Below, piece by piece: positions 28,441 to 36,784 of a stretch of DNA of 57,738 bases (position 1 is its first letter; each line of letters starts with the position of its first letter). The position numbers and the translations under genes are program-made. Source of the stretch: Rubrivivax sp. (GTDB lineage Bacteria > Pseudomonadota > Gammaproteobacteria > Burkholderiales > Burkholderiaceae_C); contig JALHMT010000032.1 of NCBI GenBank assembly GCA_022843905.1, positions 1-57,738 of the forward strand, in the 5' to 3' direction. The notes under the pieces are model-generated. The model did no database searches. It was given only the letters and a program-made list of their open reading frames with translations, and was not told the DNA's origin.

Positions 28441-29586
28441 ATGTCCAGCCTCGGTCCCGTCACCCCCCAGCAGATGCACTTCCGCGAGCCGCTGCCGTTG
28501 CGCAGCGGAGCGGTGCTCGCCGACTACACGCTCGCCTACGAGACCTACGGCACGCTCGACGCCGACAAGGGCAACGCCGTGCTGGTGTGCCACGCGCTGA
28601 ACGCCAGCCACCACGTGGCCGGGCTCGACGAACGCGGGCAGGCCGGCTGGTGGGACAACATGGTCGGCCCCGGCAAGCCGCTGGACACCGACCGCTTCTT
28701 CGTCATCGGCGTCAACAACCCGGGCTCTTGTTTCGGCTCCACCGGGCCGATGCACGTCAACCCGGCCACCGGCCGCGTCTATGGCGCCGATTTCCCGGTG
28801 GTGACGGTGGAGGACTGGGTCGATGCGCAGGCGCGCCTGGTACAGCGGCTGGGCATCACGCAGCTGGCCGCCGTGATGGGCGGCAGCCTGGGCGGCATGC
28901 AGGCGCTGGCCTGGACGCTGCGCCATCCCACGCGCGTGCGGCACTGCATCGCGGTGGCCACTGCGCCCAACCTGTCGGCGCAGAACATCGCCTTCAACGA
29001 AGTCGCGCGGCGCGCCATCGTCACCGACCCCGACTTCCACGGCGGACACTTCTACGCCCACGGCGTGGTGCCCAAGCGGGGGCTGCGCGTGGCGCGCATG
29101 ATCGGCCACATCACCTACCTGTCGGACGACGCGATGGACGTCAAGTTCGGGCGCCAGCTGCGTGCCGCGGAGCTGGGCTACAGCACGCAGGACATCGAGT
29201 TCCAGATCGAAAGCTACCTGCGCCACCAGGGCGACAAGTTCAGCGAGTACTTCGACGCCAACACCTACCTGCTGATCACGCGCGCGCTCGACTACTTCGA
29301 CCCCGCGCGCGAGCACGGTGGCGACCTCGCCAAGGCCTTCGCGGTGGCGCGCGAGCACAAGTTCCTGCTGGTGAGCTTCACCACCGACTGGCGCTTCTCG
29401 CCGGCGCGGTCGCGCGAGCTCGTCAAGGCGCTGGTGGACAACCGCATCGACGTCAGCTATGCCGAGATCGACGCGCCGCACGGCCACGACGCCTTCCTGC
29501 TGGAGGACCCGCGCTACCTGCAGGTGATGCGCGCCTACTTCGCCAACGTGCTGCCGGCGGGCACGCAGGAGGCCGCCCGTGTCTGA
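28441..29586 (+). CDS. metX: homoserine O-acyltransferase MetX
   Basis: First committed enzyme of methionine synthesis: acylates homoserine (acetyl- or succinyl-CoA; the acyl group cannot be settled by eye). Alpha/beta hydrolase fold, 381 residues. The nucleophile Ser is in MGGSLGGMQALAW, and the catalytic Asp and His are in FTTDWRFSP and APHGHDAFL. PGSCFGSTGP and NASHHV are MetX hallmarks. The ATG at 28441 follows directly after the terminator T-run and has no clear Shine-Dalgarno. A GTG at 28411 is in frame but lies inside the terminator stem. It overlaps metW by 8 bases and is controlled by the SAM-II leader. Confidence 0.93.
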   Translation: MSSLGPVTPQQMHFREPLPLRSGAVLADYTLAYETYGTLDADKGNAVLVCHALNASHHVAGLDERGQAGWWDNMVGPGKPLDTDRFFVIGVNNPGSCFGSTGPMHVNPATGRVYGADFPVVTVEDWVDAQARLVQRLGITQLAAVMGGSLGGMQALAWTLRHPTRVRHCIAVATAPNLSAQNIAFNEVARRAIVTDPDFHGGHFYAHGVVPKRGLRVARMIGHITYLSDDAMDVKFGRQLRAAELGYSTQDIEFQIESYLRHQGDKFSEYFDANTYLLITRALDYFDPAREHGGDLAKAFAVAREHKFLLVSFTTDWRFSPARSRELVKALVDNRIDVSYAEIDAPHGHDAFLLEDPRYLQVMRAYFANVLPAGTQEAARV

Positions 29587-30163
29587 ACGCCGCGACATGG
29601 AGATCATCGCCGACCTCGTGCCGGCCGGCAGCCGTGTGCTCGACCTGGGCTGCGGCAAGGGCGAGCTGCTGGCCTGGCTGCGCCAGCACAAGCGATGCAG
29701 CGGCTACGGCATCGAGATCGCCGACGACAACGTCCAGGCCTGCGTGAAGCGCGGCGTCAACGTCATCCAGCTCAACCTGGAAGAAGGCCTGGCGCTGTTC
29801 GAGGACCACAGCTTCGACGTCGTGCTGCAGCTCGACACGCTGCAGCACCTGCGCAACACCGCGCACATGCTGCGCGAGACGGCCCGCGTCGGGCGCATCG
29901 GCATCGTCAGCTTCCCCAACTTCGCGCACTGGCCCAACCGCGTGCGCGTGGCCGGCGGCCGCATGCCGGTGACCAAGGCGCTGCCCTACGAGTGGTACGA
30001 CACGCCCAACATCCGCGTCGGCACCTTCGCCGACTTCGAGGTGCTGGCCGGCAAGACGGGCCTGGCCGTGACCGACAGCTTCGGCCTGCAGAACGGCCAG
30101 GTGGTGCGGCGCTGGCCCAACCTGCTGGCCAGCGTGGCGGTGTTCCGCTTCGAGCGCGCCTGA
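29579..30163 (+). CDS. metW: methionine biosynthesis protein MetW
   Basis: A class I SAM-dependent methyltransferase-fold protein of 194 residues that accompanies MetX in many proteobacteria and is needed for full MetX activity. The SAM-binding motif VLDLGCGKGELLAWL is at ~20-34; IEIADDNVQACVKRGVNVIQ and VSFPNFAHWPNRV are typical of MetW. The GTG start lies 8 bases inside metX, so translation is coupled and both genes share the SAM-II leader. The stop is 11 bases before the end of the convergent kinase gene. Confidence 0.93.
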   Translation: MSERRDMEIIADLVPAGSRVLDLGCGKGELLAWLRQHKRCSGYGIEIADDNVQACVKRGVNVIQLNLEEGLALFEDHSFDVVLQLDTLQHLRNTAHMLRETARVGRIGIVSFPNFAHWPNRVRVAGGRMPVTKALPYEWYDTPNIRVGTFADFEVLAGKTGLAVTDSFGLQNGQVVRRWPNLLASVAVFRFERA

Positions 30164-30173
30164 AGGCCGCGCT

Positions 30174-32084
30174 TCAGGCGGGGGGCAGGCGCAGCGAGAA
30201 GCGGCTGCCTTCGCCGGGCCGGCTGCTGACGACGATCCTGCCGCCCATGCCCTCGACGAGCTGACGCGACAGCGACAGGCCCAGGCCGGTGCCCGGGATC
30301 GCGCTGCGCTGTGCCCCCAGCCTGTCGAAAGGCGCGAACAGGCGGGCGAGCTGAACCTCGTCGAGGCCGTGGCCGGTGTCCTCCACCGCCAGTTCGACCG
30401 CATCGCCTTCGCGCCGGCAGGTGATGAAGATGCTGCCGCCTCGACGGTTGTACTTGATGGCGTTGGACAGCAGGTTGCTCAGCACCTGCTTGAGCCGCTT
30501 GCGGTCGGCACGCACCTTCAGGTCCTGCCCGACGATGGTCTCGCTCACCAGCAGCTGCATGGAGTCGGCCGCCGCCGCCAGCATCGAGCGGCACTCCTGC
30601 AGCACCGGTGCCAGCGGCACCGCCTCGAGCTCGAAGCTCATGAGCCCGCTTTGTGCGCCCGTGAGGTCGAGGATGTCGTCGACCAGGCCCAGCAGGTGCC
30701 GCCCGCTGCCCAGCACTTCTTCCAGCCAGGGACGGTGCTTGGGCGACGTGCCGGGATCGGTCACCACCAGCTGCGTGAATCCCAGGATGGCGTTCAGGGG
30801 CGTGCGCAACTCGTGGCTGACGCGCGAGAGGAACTGCGTCATCGCGCGCTGCGCGGCCTCTGCACGGTCGCGCTGGGCGCGCAGCGCGTCGGCCTCGCGG
30901 CGCTCGGTGACGTCGGTGTGGGTGCCGATCATGCGCGCCGGCCGGCCCTGCTCGTCGCGTTCGATGACCATGCCGCGAGACAGGATCCACTTCCAGCGGC
31001 CATCGGCGTGGCGCATCCGGTGCTCGCTGACGTAGACCGGTGTGCGGCCGTCCAGGTGCGCCTGGCGCGCGGCCAGGGCGGCTTCGCGGTCGTCGGGGTG
31101 CATGAGGAAGTCGAGTTCGCCGTCGTGGTCGGGCGGCAGGCCGTACAGTTCGCGGCAGCGCGGCGACAGGCTGGCGTGCCTCGTGAGCGGGTTCCAGTCC
31201 CAGACGCCATCGCCCACGCTGTCCAGGGCCAGCTTCCAGCGCACGTCGCTGTCGCGCAGCGCCTGTTCGACCTCGCGCTGGGCCGTGACGTCGATGATGA
31301 CGCCGACGCGGACCTGCTCGTCGCCCGTTTGCTCCACCACCGATGAGTTCATCTGCAGCGAGCGCACCTTGCCGTCGGTCGTCACGATGCGGAACTCCAC
31401 CGCCAGCGGCAGTCCCAGCCGGGTTGCTTCGGCGACGACGCCGTCGAGCCGGGCGTGGTCGTCCGGGTGGCGCATCGGCCTCATGACGGCCGGGTTGGCC
31501 ATCACCTCCGCTGCCGACAGGCCGTACACCTCGCGCACCCCCTGGCTGACGAAGCTGTAGCGCATCAGCGTGCCGTTGACGAAGTGCACGCGGTAGACCA
31601 TGCCGGGCACGTGGTCGGCGAGCTGCCGCAGCTGCGCCTCGCGCCGCTCGAGTTCGGCCAGCTGGTCGATGCGCTCCGACAGGTCTTCCACCGTGCCTTC
31701 GAAGAACAGCGGCTGGCCGTCGGCATCGCGCACCAGGTGGGCGTTTTCGCTGACCCAGATCCGCTCGCGTGTGCGGTGCCGGAACACCTCCGAAACGAAG
31801 CCGCGCACCTGGCCGTCGCGCAACAGGGCGGCGGCGAACTCGGCGCGACGCTGCGGATCGACGTAGCACTCGTTGGCGATGTCGCGCACGGCGGCGAGCA
31901 ACTGCGCTTCGGTGTCGTAGCCGTTCAGGCGCACGAGCGCCGGGTTGGCGCGGAAATGCACGCCGGACTGCGAAGAACGGTAGGCGCCGATGGGAAGGAA
32001 CTCGAAGAACGAATCGAAACCCGACGAGGCCGGCGCAGCGGCCGGCGTCGTCATCGACGAGCGTTCATCGGGAGACGGAAGCAT
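30174..32084 (-). CDS. PAS-domain sensor histidine kinase
   Basis: A soluble kinase of 636 residues without membrane helices. Three PAS/PAC modules lie at ~15-130 (FFEFLPIGAYRSS), ~140-265 (HVPGMVYRVHFVNGT) and ~275-390 (VGDGVWDWNPLTRHASLSP). A HisKA domain follows with phospho-acceptor His424 (SRVSHELRTPLN), then a HATPase with NAIKYN, DTGHGLDE and GTGLGLSLSR. No receiver domain and no adjacent response regulator are present, so it is an orphan kinase. The start is set at 32084 (MLPSPDERSS); an ATG at 32054 is equally possible because neither has a strong ribosome site. The signal and partner are unknown. Confidence 0.9.
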   Translation of the reverse strand: MLPSPDERSSMTTPAAAPASSGFDSFFEFLPIGAYRSSQSGVHFRANPALVRLNGYDTEAQLLAAVRDIANECYVDPQRRAEFAAALLRDGQVRGFVSEVFRHRTRERIWVSENAHLVRDADGQPLFFEGTVEDLSERIDQLAELERREAQLRQLADHVPGMVYRVHFVNGTLMRYSFVSQGVREVYGLSAAEVMANPAVMRPMRHPDDHARLDGVVAEATRLGLPLAVEFRIVTTDGKVRSLQMNSSVVEQTGDEQVRVGVIIDVTAQREVEQALRDSDVRWKLALDSVGDGVWDWNPLTRHASLSPRCRELYGLPPDHDGELDFLMHPDDREAALAARQAHLDGRTPVYVSEHRMRHADGRWKWILSRGMVIERDEQGRPARMIGTHTDVTERREADALRAQRDRAEAAQRAMTQFLSRVSHELRTPLNAILGFTQLVVTDPGTSPKHRPWLEEVLGSGRHLLGLVDDILDLTGAQSGLMSFELEAVPLAPVLQECRSMLAAAADSMQLLVSETIVGQDLKVRADRKRLKQVLSNLLSNAIKYNRRGGSIFITCRREGDAVELAVEDTGHGLDEVQLARLFAPFDRLGAQRSAIPGTGLGLSLSRQLVEGMGGRIVVSSRPGEGSRFSLRLPPA

Positions 32085-32131
32085 CACATGTCCAGCATAC
32101 GGCCGCGAGGTCGCGGCCGCCTGGATTTTCG

Positions 32132-32962
32132 TCAGACCGGTGCGACCGGCGCCAGCGGGTCGAACGTGGCTACGCGCTTGTCCTTCCACGCCTCGATGGC
32201 GCGTGCCATCTCACCCATGTCGAAGATGGCACTCTGCAGCAGGGTCATCTGCTGCAGGGCGTCGGCAGTCGGGTGGTCGACGGCGTAGTTCAGCGCCAGC
32301 TTGCTGCCGGCGATGGCCAGGGGGGACTTCGCGGCGATGGCCTGGGCCAGCTTCAATGCATGAGCCACCGTGGCCGGCGGGTCCGGCAGCACCGCGTTGA
32401 CCAGGCCGACGGCCAAGGCGCGTTCGGCCGCGAGACGGTCGCCGGTGAAGGCCATCTCGCGCGCCACCCCCGGCGGCACGATCTTGGGCAGACGCTGCAG
32501 CACGCCGAGGTCGGCGGCCATGCCGATGTGGATCTCCTGCACGCAGAAGAAGGCATCCGCCGAGCACACGCGCAGGTCGCAGGCGGCCGCCAGGTCCAAT
32601 GCCCCGCCGATGCAGCCGCCCTGCACGGCCGCGATGACCGGGAATCGCGCCTCCTCGATCACGTCGAAGCAGCGCATGAGCTGCCGCAGGCCGTCCTGGA
32701 AGGCCAGGCGTGCGCGTGCGTCGGCCATCTGCAGCAGGGGCATGCCGCCGCTGAAGACGTCCAGCGACATGCCGGCGCTGAAGTGCTTGCCGGTCGACGA
32801 GATCACGAGCGCCCGCGCTCGGCCCTCGGCATTGAGGGTCGCCACGGCATCGCGCAACGCGGGGAAGAAGGCCGGCGCCATCGTGTTCATGCGCTCGGGG
32901 CGCGTGAACTGCAAGTGGGCCACGCCGTCGTCGGAGAGGGTCAGGGTGAAGAAGTCGTTCAT
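32132..32962 (-). CDS. enoyl-CoA hydratase/isomerase family, dienoyl-CoA isomerase-like
   Basis: A crotonase-fold enzyme of 276 residues, cytoplasmic. The oxyanion-hole loops are KHFSAGMSLDVF and GGCIGGALDL. The acidic residues match delta(3,5)-delta(2,4)-dienoyl-CoA isomerase (ECH1) in identity and spacing: Asp123, Glu143 and Asp151 (20 and 8 residues apart), within ADAFFCVQEIHIGMAADLG followed by VLQRLPK. The probable role is isomerising dienoyl-CoA intermediates in beta-oxidation of unsaturated acids with odd-position double bonds. A divergent promoter region of 147 bases separates it from the M20 peptidase gene. Confidence 0.88.
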   Translation of the reverse strand: MNDFFTLTLSDDGVAHLQFTRPERMNTMAPAFFPALRDAVATLNAEGRARALVISSTGKHFSAGMSLDVFSGGMPLLQMADARARLAFQDGLRQLMRCFDVIEEARFPVIAAVQGGCIGGALDLAAACDLRVCSADAFFCVQEIHIGMAADLGVLQRLPKIVPPGVAREMAFTGDRLAAERALAVGLVNAVLPDPPATVAHALKLAQAIAAKSPLAIAGSKLALNYAVDHPTADALQQMTLLQSAIFDMGEMARAIEAWKDKRVATFDPLAPVAPV

Positions 32963-33109
32963 CGCGGTCTCCGGTGGGTCTGCCAGCATAGCGCCGAGGG
33001 CGGGCGGCGGGCGACGTGCAGCGGACGGGCGCCGCCGGCATGGCGGGCCGGGCGGCAGGGTCCTACACTGTGCGGCATCGAGATCCGACCTGCCCGAAGG
33101 AGGAACGCC

Positions 33110-34570
33110 ATGAACGCACCCGTCCGCGCCGAAGAATCCGCCGCCCTGGCCGCCTATGCCGACGAAGCCTGGGACCAGCGCATCGTGCCGGCGCTCACCG
33201 ACTACATCGGTGTGCCTGCCAAGAGCCCCATGTTCGACGCCGACTGGGCCAGGCACGGTTACCTCGACCGCGTGGTGCGCGATGCCGCGGCCTGGGTCGA
33301 GAGCCGCAAGCTGCCCGGCCTGAAGCTGGAAGTGGTGCGGCTCGAAGGCCGCACGCCGCTGATCTTCTTCGAGCTGGCGGCCAGTGGCAGCGCCTCGAAG
33401 GACACCGTGCTGCTTTATGGCCATCTCGACAAGCAGCCCGAGTTCAACGGCTGGCGCAGCGACCTCGGCCCCTGGACGCCCAAGTACGAGAGCGGCCTGC
33501 TCTACGGACGCGGCGGTGCCGACGACGGGTATGCCGTGTACGCGGCGATCACCGCACTGGAGGCCCTGAAGGCGCAGAACCTGCCGCACCCGCGCTGCGT
33601 GGGAGTGATCGAGAGCTGCGAGGAAAGCGGTTCGTCGGACCTGCCGATCTACCTCGAGGCGCTCAAGCCCCGGCTGGGTCAGGTCGGCCTCGTCGTCTGC
33701 CTCGACAGCGGCGCCGGCAACTATGACCAGCTCTGGCTCACCACCAGCCTGCGTGGCATGGTCAGCGGCGTGCTGAAGGTGGAGATCCTCAGCGAAGGCA
33801 TCCACTCGGGTGATGCCAGCGGCCTGGTGCCGTCCAGCTTCCGCATCCTGCGCCACGTGCTCGACCGCCTGGAGGACAGCGCCACCGGTCGCCTGCTGCC
33901 GCAGAGCTTCCACTGCGAGCTGCCGGCCTCCCGCCTGGAGCAGGCGCGCGCCACTGCCGCCATCCTGAAGGACGAGGTCTGGAAACGCATGCCCTGGGCC
34001 TGCGGCGCCGACGGCGGCCCGACCCTGCCCACCACCACCGACCCCGTCGAAGGCCTGCTCAACCGCACCTGGCGACCCACCCTCAGCGTCACCGGCGTCG
34101 ATGGCTTTCCCGAGCTGAAGAACGCCGGCAACGTGCTGCGGCCCTACACCGCCTTCAAGCTGAGCCTGCGCCTGCCACCGCTGGTCGACGGCAACGAGGC
34201 CAGCCTGAAGCTCAAGGCACTGCTGGAGGACAACGCACCCTACAACGCCAGGGTCACCTTCCACCCCGACGGCCGCGCCGGCGCGCTGGGCGCCACCGGC
34301 TGGAACGCGCCCGAGCTGGCGCCGTGGCTCGAACACGCCTTGAACTCGGCATCGAGCGCCTACTTCGGCGCGCCGCTGGGTTACGTGGGGCAGGGCGGGA
34401 CGATCCCGCTGATGAGCATGCTGCAGAAGGGCTTCCCGCAGGCGCAGATGATGGTCTGTGGCGTGCTGGGACCGAAGAGCAATGCACACGGCCCCAACGA
34501 ATTCCTCCATGTGCCTTATGGCAAGAAGCTCACGGCGGCCGTGGCGCAGGTGATCACGGCCTGCCCCTGA
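33110..34570 (+). CDS. M20 family metallopeptidase
   Basis: A di-zinc hydrolase of 486 residues in the carnosinase/CNDP-like branch of family M20, no signal peptide. Metal and catalytic residues are visible: His105 and Asp107 (YGHLDKQP), the bridging Asp in GRGGADDGY (~138), Glu171-Glu172 (ESCEESGS), Asp in CLDSGAG, and the late His in HGPNEF. The dimerisation/lid domain contains IHSGDASGLVPSSF. A strong GAAGGAGG ribosome site precedes the ATG. A TACACT hexamer at 33064-33069 may be the -10. The substrate is a dipeptide or N-acyl amino acid in relatives; here it is unknown. Confidence 0.92.
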   Translation: MNAPVRAEESAALAAYADEAWDQRIVPALTDYIGVPAKSPMFDADWARHGYLDRVVRDAAAWVESRKLPGLKLEVVRLEGRTPLIFFELAASGSASKDTVLLYGHLDKQPEFNGWRSDLGPWTPKYESGLLYGRGGADDGYAVYAAITALEALKAQNLPHPRCVGVIESCEESGSSDLPIYLEALKPRLGQVGLVVCLDSGAGNYDQLWLTTSLRGMVSGVLKVEILSEGIHSGDASGLVPSSFRILRHVLDRLEDSATGRLLPQSFHCELPASRLEQARATAAILKDEVWKRMPWACGADGGPTLPTTTDPVEGLLNRTWRPTLSVTGVDGFPELKNAGNVLRPYTAFKLSLRLPPLVDGNEASLKLKALLEDNAPYNARVTFHPDGRAGALGATGWNAPELAPWLEHALNSASSAYFGAPLGYVGQGGTIPLMSMLQKGFPQAQMMVCGVLGPKSNAHGPNEFLHVPYGKKLTAAVAQVITACP

Positions 34571-34622
34571 GGCGCCGCGGCGCTGGCCGGCGAACGATCT
34601 GAACTAACTGGTCGCGTAAGAA

Positions 34623-34651
34623 CCTGTAAGTTCGACAAATAACCATACAGG
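34623..34651. promoter_or_regulatory. inverted repeat in the AT-rich leader of the fasciclin gene
   Basis: CCTGTA and TACAGG arms are 17 bases apart in a stretch clearly more AT-rich than its surroundings. This is the only visible control element between the M20 peptidase and fasciclin genes (34571-34738). A regulator site or promoter is possible; nothing more can be said. Confidence 0.25.
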
Positions 34652-34738
34652 CCAAATGGAAGACTGATCGGTTCAAATTGCGGACCGCGGCGTTTTGCGC
34701 GGCTCAGAACCCTCAACTTCCTTGCCTGGAGGCAGTCC

Positions 34739-35665
34739 ATGCTCAAATGGTTTCAATCGCTCGTGGTCGTCGGCGCCGTGTCGTTCCTGGCCGCGTGCGG
34801 CGGCAGCAGCAACGATCCCGACAATGTCGTCGATCTCGTGCAGACCGATCCCAAGTTCAGCATCCTCAGCGAAGCCATCGTCGCTGCCGACCTCACTGCC
34901 ACCCTCGAGAGCGCCGGGCCGTTCACCGTCTTCGCGCCGACCAACGACGCCTTTGCCGCGCTGCTGACGGAACTGGGCGTCACCAAGGCGCAACTGCTGG
35001 CCGACAAGCCATTGCTCACCGCCGTGCTGACCTACCACGTGCTGCCCGCACGCGTGGCCAAGGCCGCAGTCCCTGCGGGGCGCGCGATCACCACGGTGCA
35101 GGGCGGCATCTTCAAGGTCGATGCGGTCGGCGCCGACCTCGTCATCACCGACGGGCGCAACCGCAGCGCGAAGATCATCGCCACCGACAGCGCCGCGCCC
35201 AACGGCCTGATCCACACCATCGACAAGGTGCTGTTGCCGGCCAATCGCAACATCGTGGCGACGGCCCAGGCCCTGCCGAACTTCAGCATCCTGGTCGAGG
35301 CCGTGGTGGCTGCAGGCCTGGTCGATGCGTTGTCGGCGCCCGGCCCGTTCACGGTTTTCGCGCCGACCAACGCGGCCTTCGCTTCGCTGCTTGCCGAACT
35401 GGGCCTGAGCAAGGAGCAGCTGCTGGCCAACCGCCCCCTGCTGACCCAGGTGCTCACGTACCACGTGGTGCCGGCCCGCGTGTTGAAGGCCGATGTGCCG
35501 GTGGGCACGCCGGTGACCACGCTGCAGGGTCAGACCCTGACGGTCGACGGTACGCTGGTCATCAATGACCAGCGCGGCCGCAAGGCAGCCATCACGGGCA
35601 CCGACGTGCTGACCAGCAACGGCGTGATCCACGTCATCGACAGGGTCATCCTGCCGCGCCCCTGA
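34739..35665 (+). CDS. lipoprotein with two fasciclin (FAS1) domains
   Basis: An exported protein of 308 residues. A lipoprotein signal ends SFLAACGG, with Cys20 as the anchor. Two FAS1 domains follow (~33-165 and ~170-305), each with FSIL, GPFTVFAPTN-AF, LLTYHV-type H1/H2 boxes (VLTYHVLPARV, VLTYHVVPARV) and a C-terminal GLIHTIDKVLLP or GVIHVIDRVILP. The two domains are strongly alike, suggesting an internal duplication. FAS1 proteins mediate adhesion or extracellular interactions. The gene stands alone and is followed by a 9-bp hairpin. Confidence 0.92.
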   Translation: MLKWFQSLVVVGAVSFLAACGGSSNDPDNVVDLVQTDPKFSILSEAIVAADLTATLESAGPFTVFAPTNDAFAALLTELGVTKAQLLADKPLLTAVLTYHVLPARVAKAAVPAGRAITTVQGGIFKVDAVGADLVITDGRNRSAKIIATDSAAPNGLIHTIDKVLLPANRNIVATAQALPNFSILVEAVVAAGLVDALSAPGPFTVFAPTNAAFASLLAELGLSKEQLLANRPLLTQVLTYHVVPARVLKADVPVGTPVTTLQGQTLTVDGTLVINDQRGRKAAITGTDVLTSNGVIHVIDRVILPRP

Positions 35666-35678
35666 TCGGGCAACGGAC

Positions 35679-35701
35679 CGGCCGCAGGCCGGCTGCGGCC
35701 G
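35679..35701. terminator. hairpin between fasciclin and pseudokinase genes
   Basis: A perfect 9-bp stem, CGGCCGCAG with CTGCGGCCG, and a 5-base loop sit 14 bases after the fasciclin stop, between convergent genes. It is probably terminator-like despite lacking a T-run. Confidence 0.5.
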
Positions 35702-35749
35702 TGCGCGTCCAGGATGAGCCGGGTGGGCCGGCCCGGCGCCCGGGCGGGC

Positions 35750-36592
35750 TCAGAACGTGAAGCCTGACGATGCCCGGTCGCCCGTCCAGGGCTCGATCAG
35801 CGACACCAGCGGCTGCAGCGGCCGGTAGCGCATGGCCACGCGCGTCCCCCAGGCGAGCAGGGCCGCGCCGCCTTCCGGCGCCAGGACGCCCGCGTGGCTC
35901 ACCATGCGGCCGATGCGGCCCAGATGCTGCAGCATGGCCGTCCACTCGCAGGCGCGCCAGAATTCCCCGAAGTCGCCGGCGAATGCATCGCCCAGCGGCA
36001 GACCGCCGCGCCGCAGCGCGTCCCAGTACCGGATGGCGTGGTCGAGTTCGGCGGCCTCGTCGAGCGGCCGGCGCGGGTCGCGCAGCAAGGAGGCCAGGTC
36101 CCAGGTCAGGGGGCCGAGGACCGGGCTGGCGAAACCGGTGACTTCGGTCAGCGTGTCACCGCCATGGAAACTGTCCAGCGTGCAGTCGCCGTGCAGCGGC
36201 ACGCCGGGCTGCGCCAGCGCGCTGTCCAGCAAGGCGCGGCTTGCGCGCTGCCATCCCCTGTGCTGGGCATCGGTCCATGGGGCGCCGCCCTGCTGGCCGT
36301 GGGACAGCACCGCGAAGGCGTCCAGTTCGCGCTGCAGCGAGGGCTCGTCCAGGCGCTGCAGGTCTTCGGGCGGCATCGCTGCCTGCCATGCCGCCAGAGC
36401 CAGCAAGGCCTTGCGGGTCAGCACGGCATCGAGGCCGGGATCGTCCAGCACCTGCTGAAGGAAGCTGTGCCGATGGGGCGCAGCATCGACCGCCGCCAGC
36501 CCCGCCTGCATCAACGCGGCGGCGCGCGCTTGAAGCACGACCGCGCTGACGTGCCGGGCGGGGGAGGGCGGTGAAGGCGGCGATGGGCTCAT
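35750..36592 (-). CDS. degenerate AmgK-like phosphotransferase (probable pseudokinase)
   Basis: A 280-residue protein that aligns by eye with the linker and C-lobe of AmgK-type cell-wall sugar kinases, which commonly sit beside lptD. Examples are ELDAFAVLSHGQQG, then PLHGDC and GPLTWDLASLLRD. The ATP-binding N-lobe (~100 residues) is missing and replaced by ~70 helical residues. The catalytic loop HxDxxxxN reads HGDCTLDS (Asp kept, Asn lost). The metal-binding Asp of DFQDA is absent (TGFAS). Phosphotransfer is therefore unlikely; it may be a pseudokinase or a gene in decay. It diverges from lptD across about 190 bases. The family assignment rests mainly on position and these short motifs. Confidence 0.65.
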   Translation of the reverse strand: MSPSPPSPPSPARHVSAVVLQARAAALMQAGLAAVDAAPHRHSFLQQVLDDPGLDAVLTRKALLALAAWQAAMPPEDLQRLDEPSLQRELDAFAVLSHGQQGGAPWTDAQHRGWQRASRALLDSALAQPGVPLHGDCTLDSFHGGDTLTEVTGFASPVLGPLTWDLASLLRDPRRPLDEAAELDHAIRYWDALRRGGLPLGDAFAGDFGEFWRACEWTAMLQHLGRIGRMVSHAGVLAPEGGAALLAWGTRVAMRYRPLQPLVSLIEPWTGDRASSGFTF

Positions 36593-36784
36593 GAGACGCT
36601 GCCGGATCGGCAGCCTGCGGGACCGATGGGGCAGGGGCCCTCATGGATAATCGATTCTACAAACCCCTGGCTCGTCGCCTTGGAAGCCTTCTCCCGTGCG
36701 AGCCCGATCCCCGCCCCTCTCGAAGTCCCGTGAATCAGCGGGTTTCCCACGCACAACGTGCCGCCGTTCGTCCTTCAGACCTTG

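Noticed and set aside
33110..34570. Fusion of the M20 peptidase with a ~450-residue upstream extension (from 31769)
   Set aside because: The extension is antisense to the PAS kinase and the isomerase, and a strong ribosome site marks the ATG at 33110.
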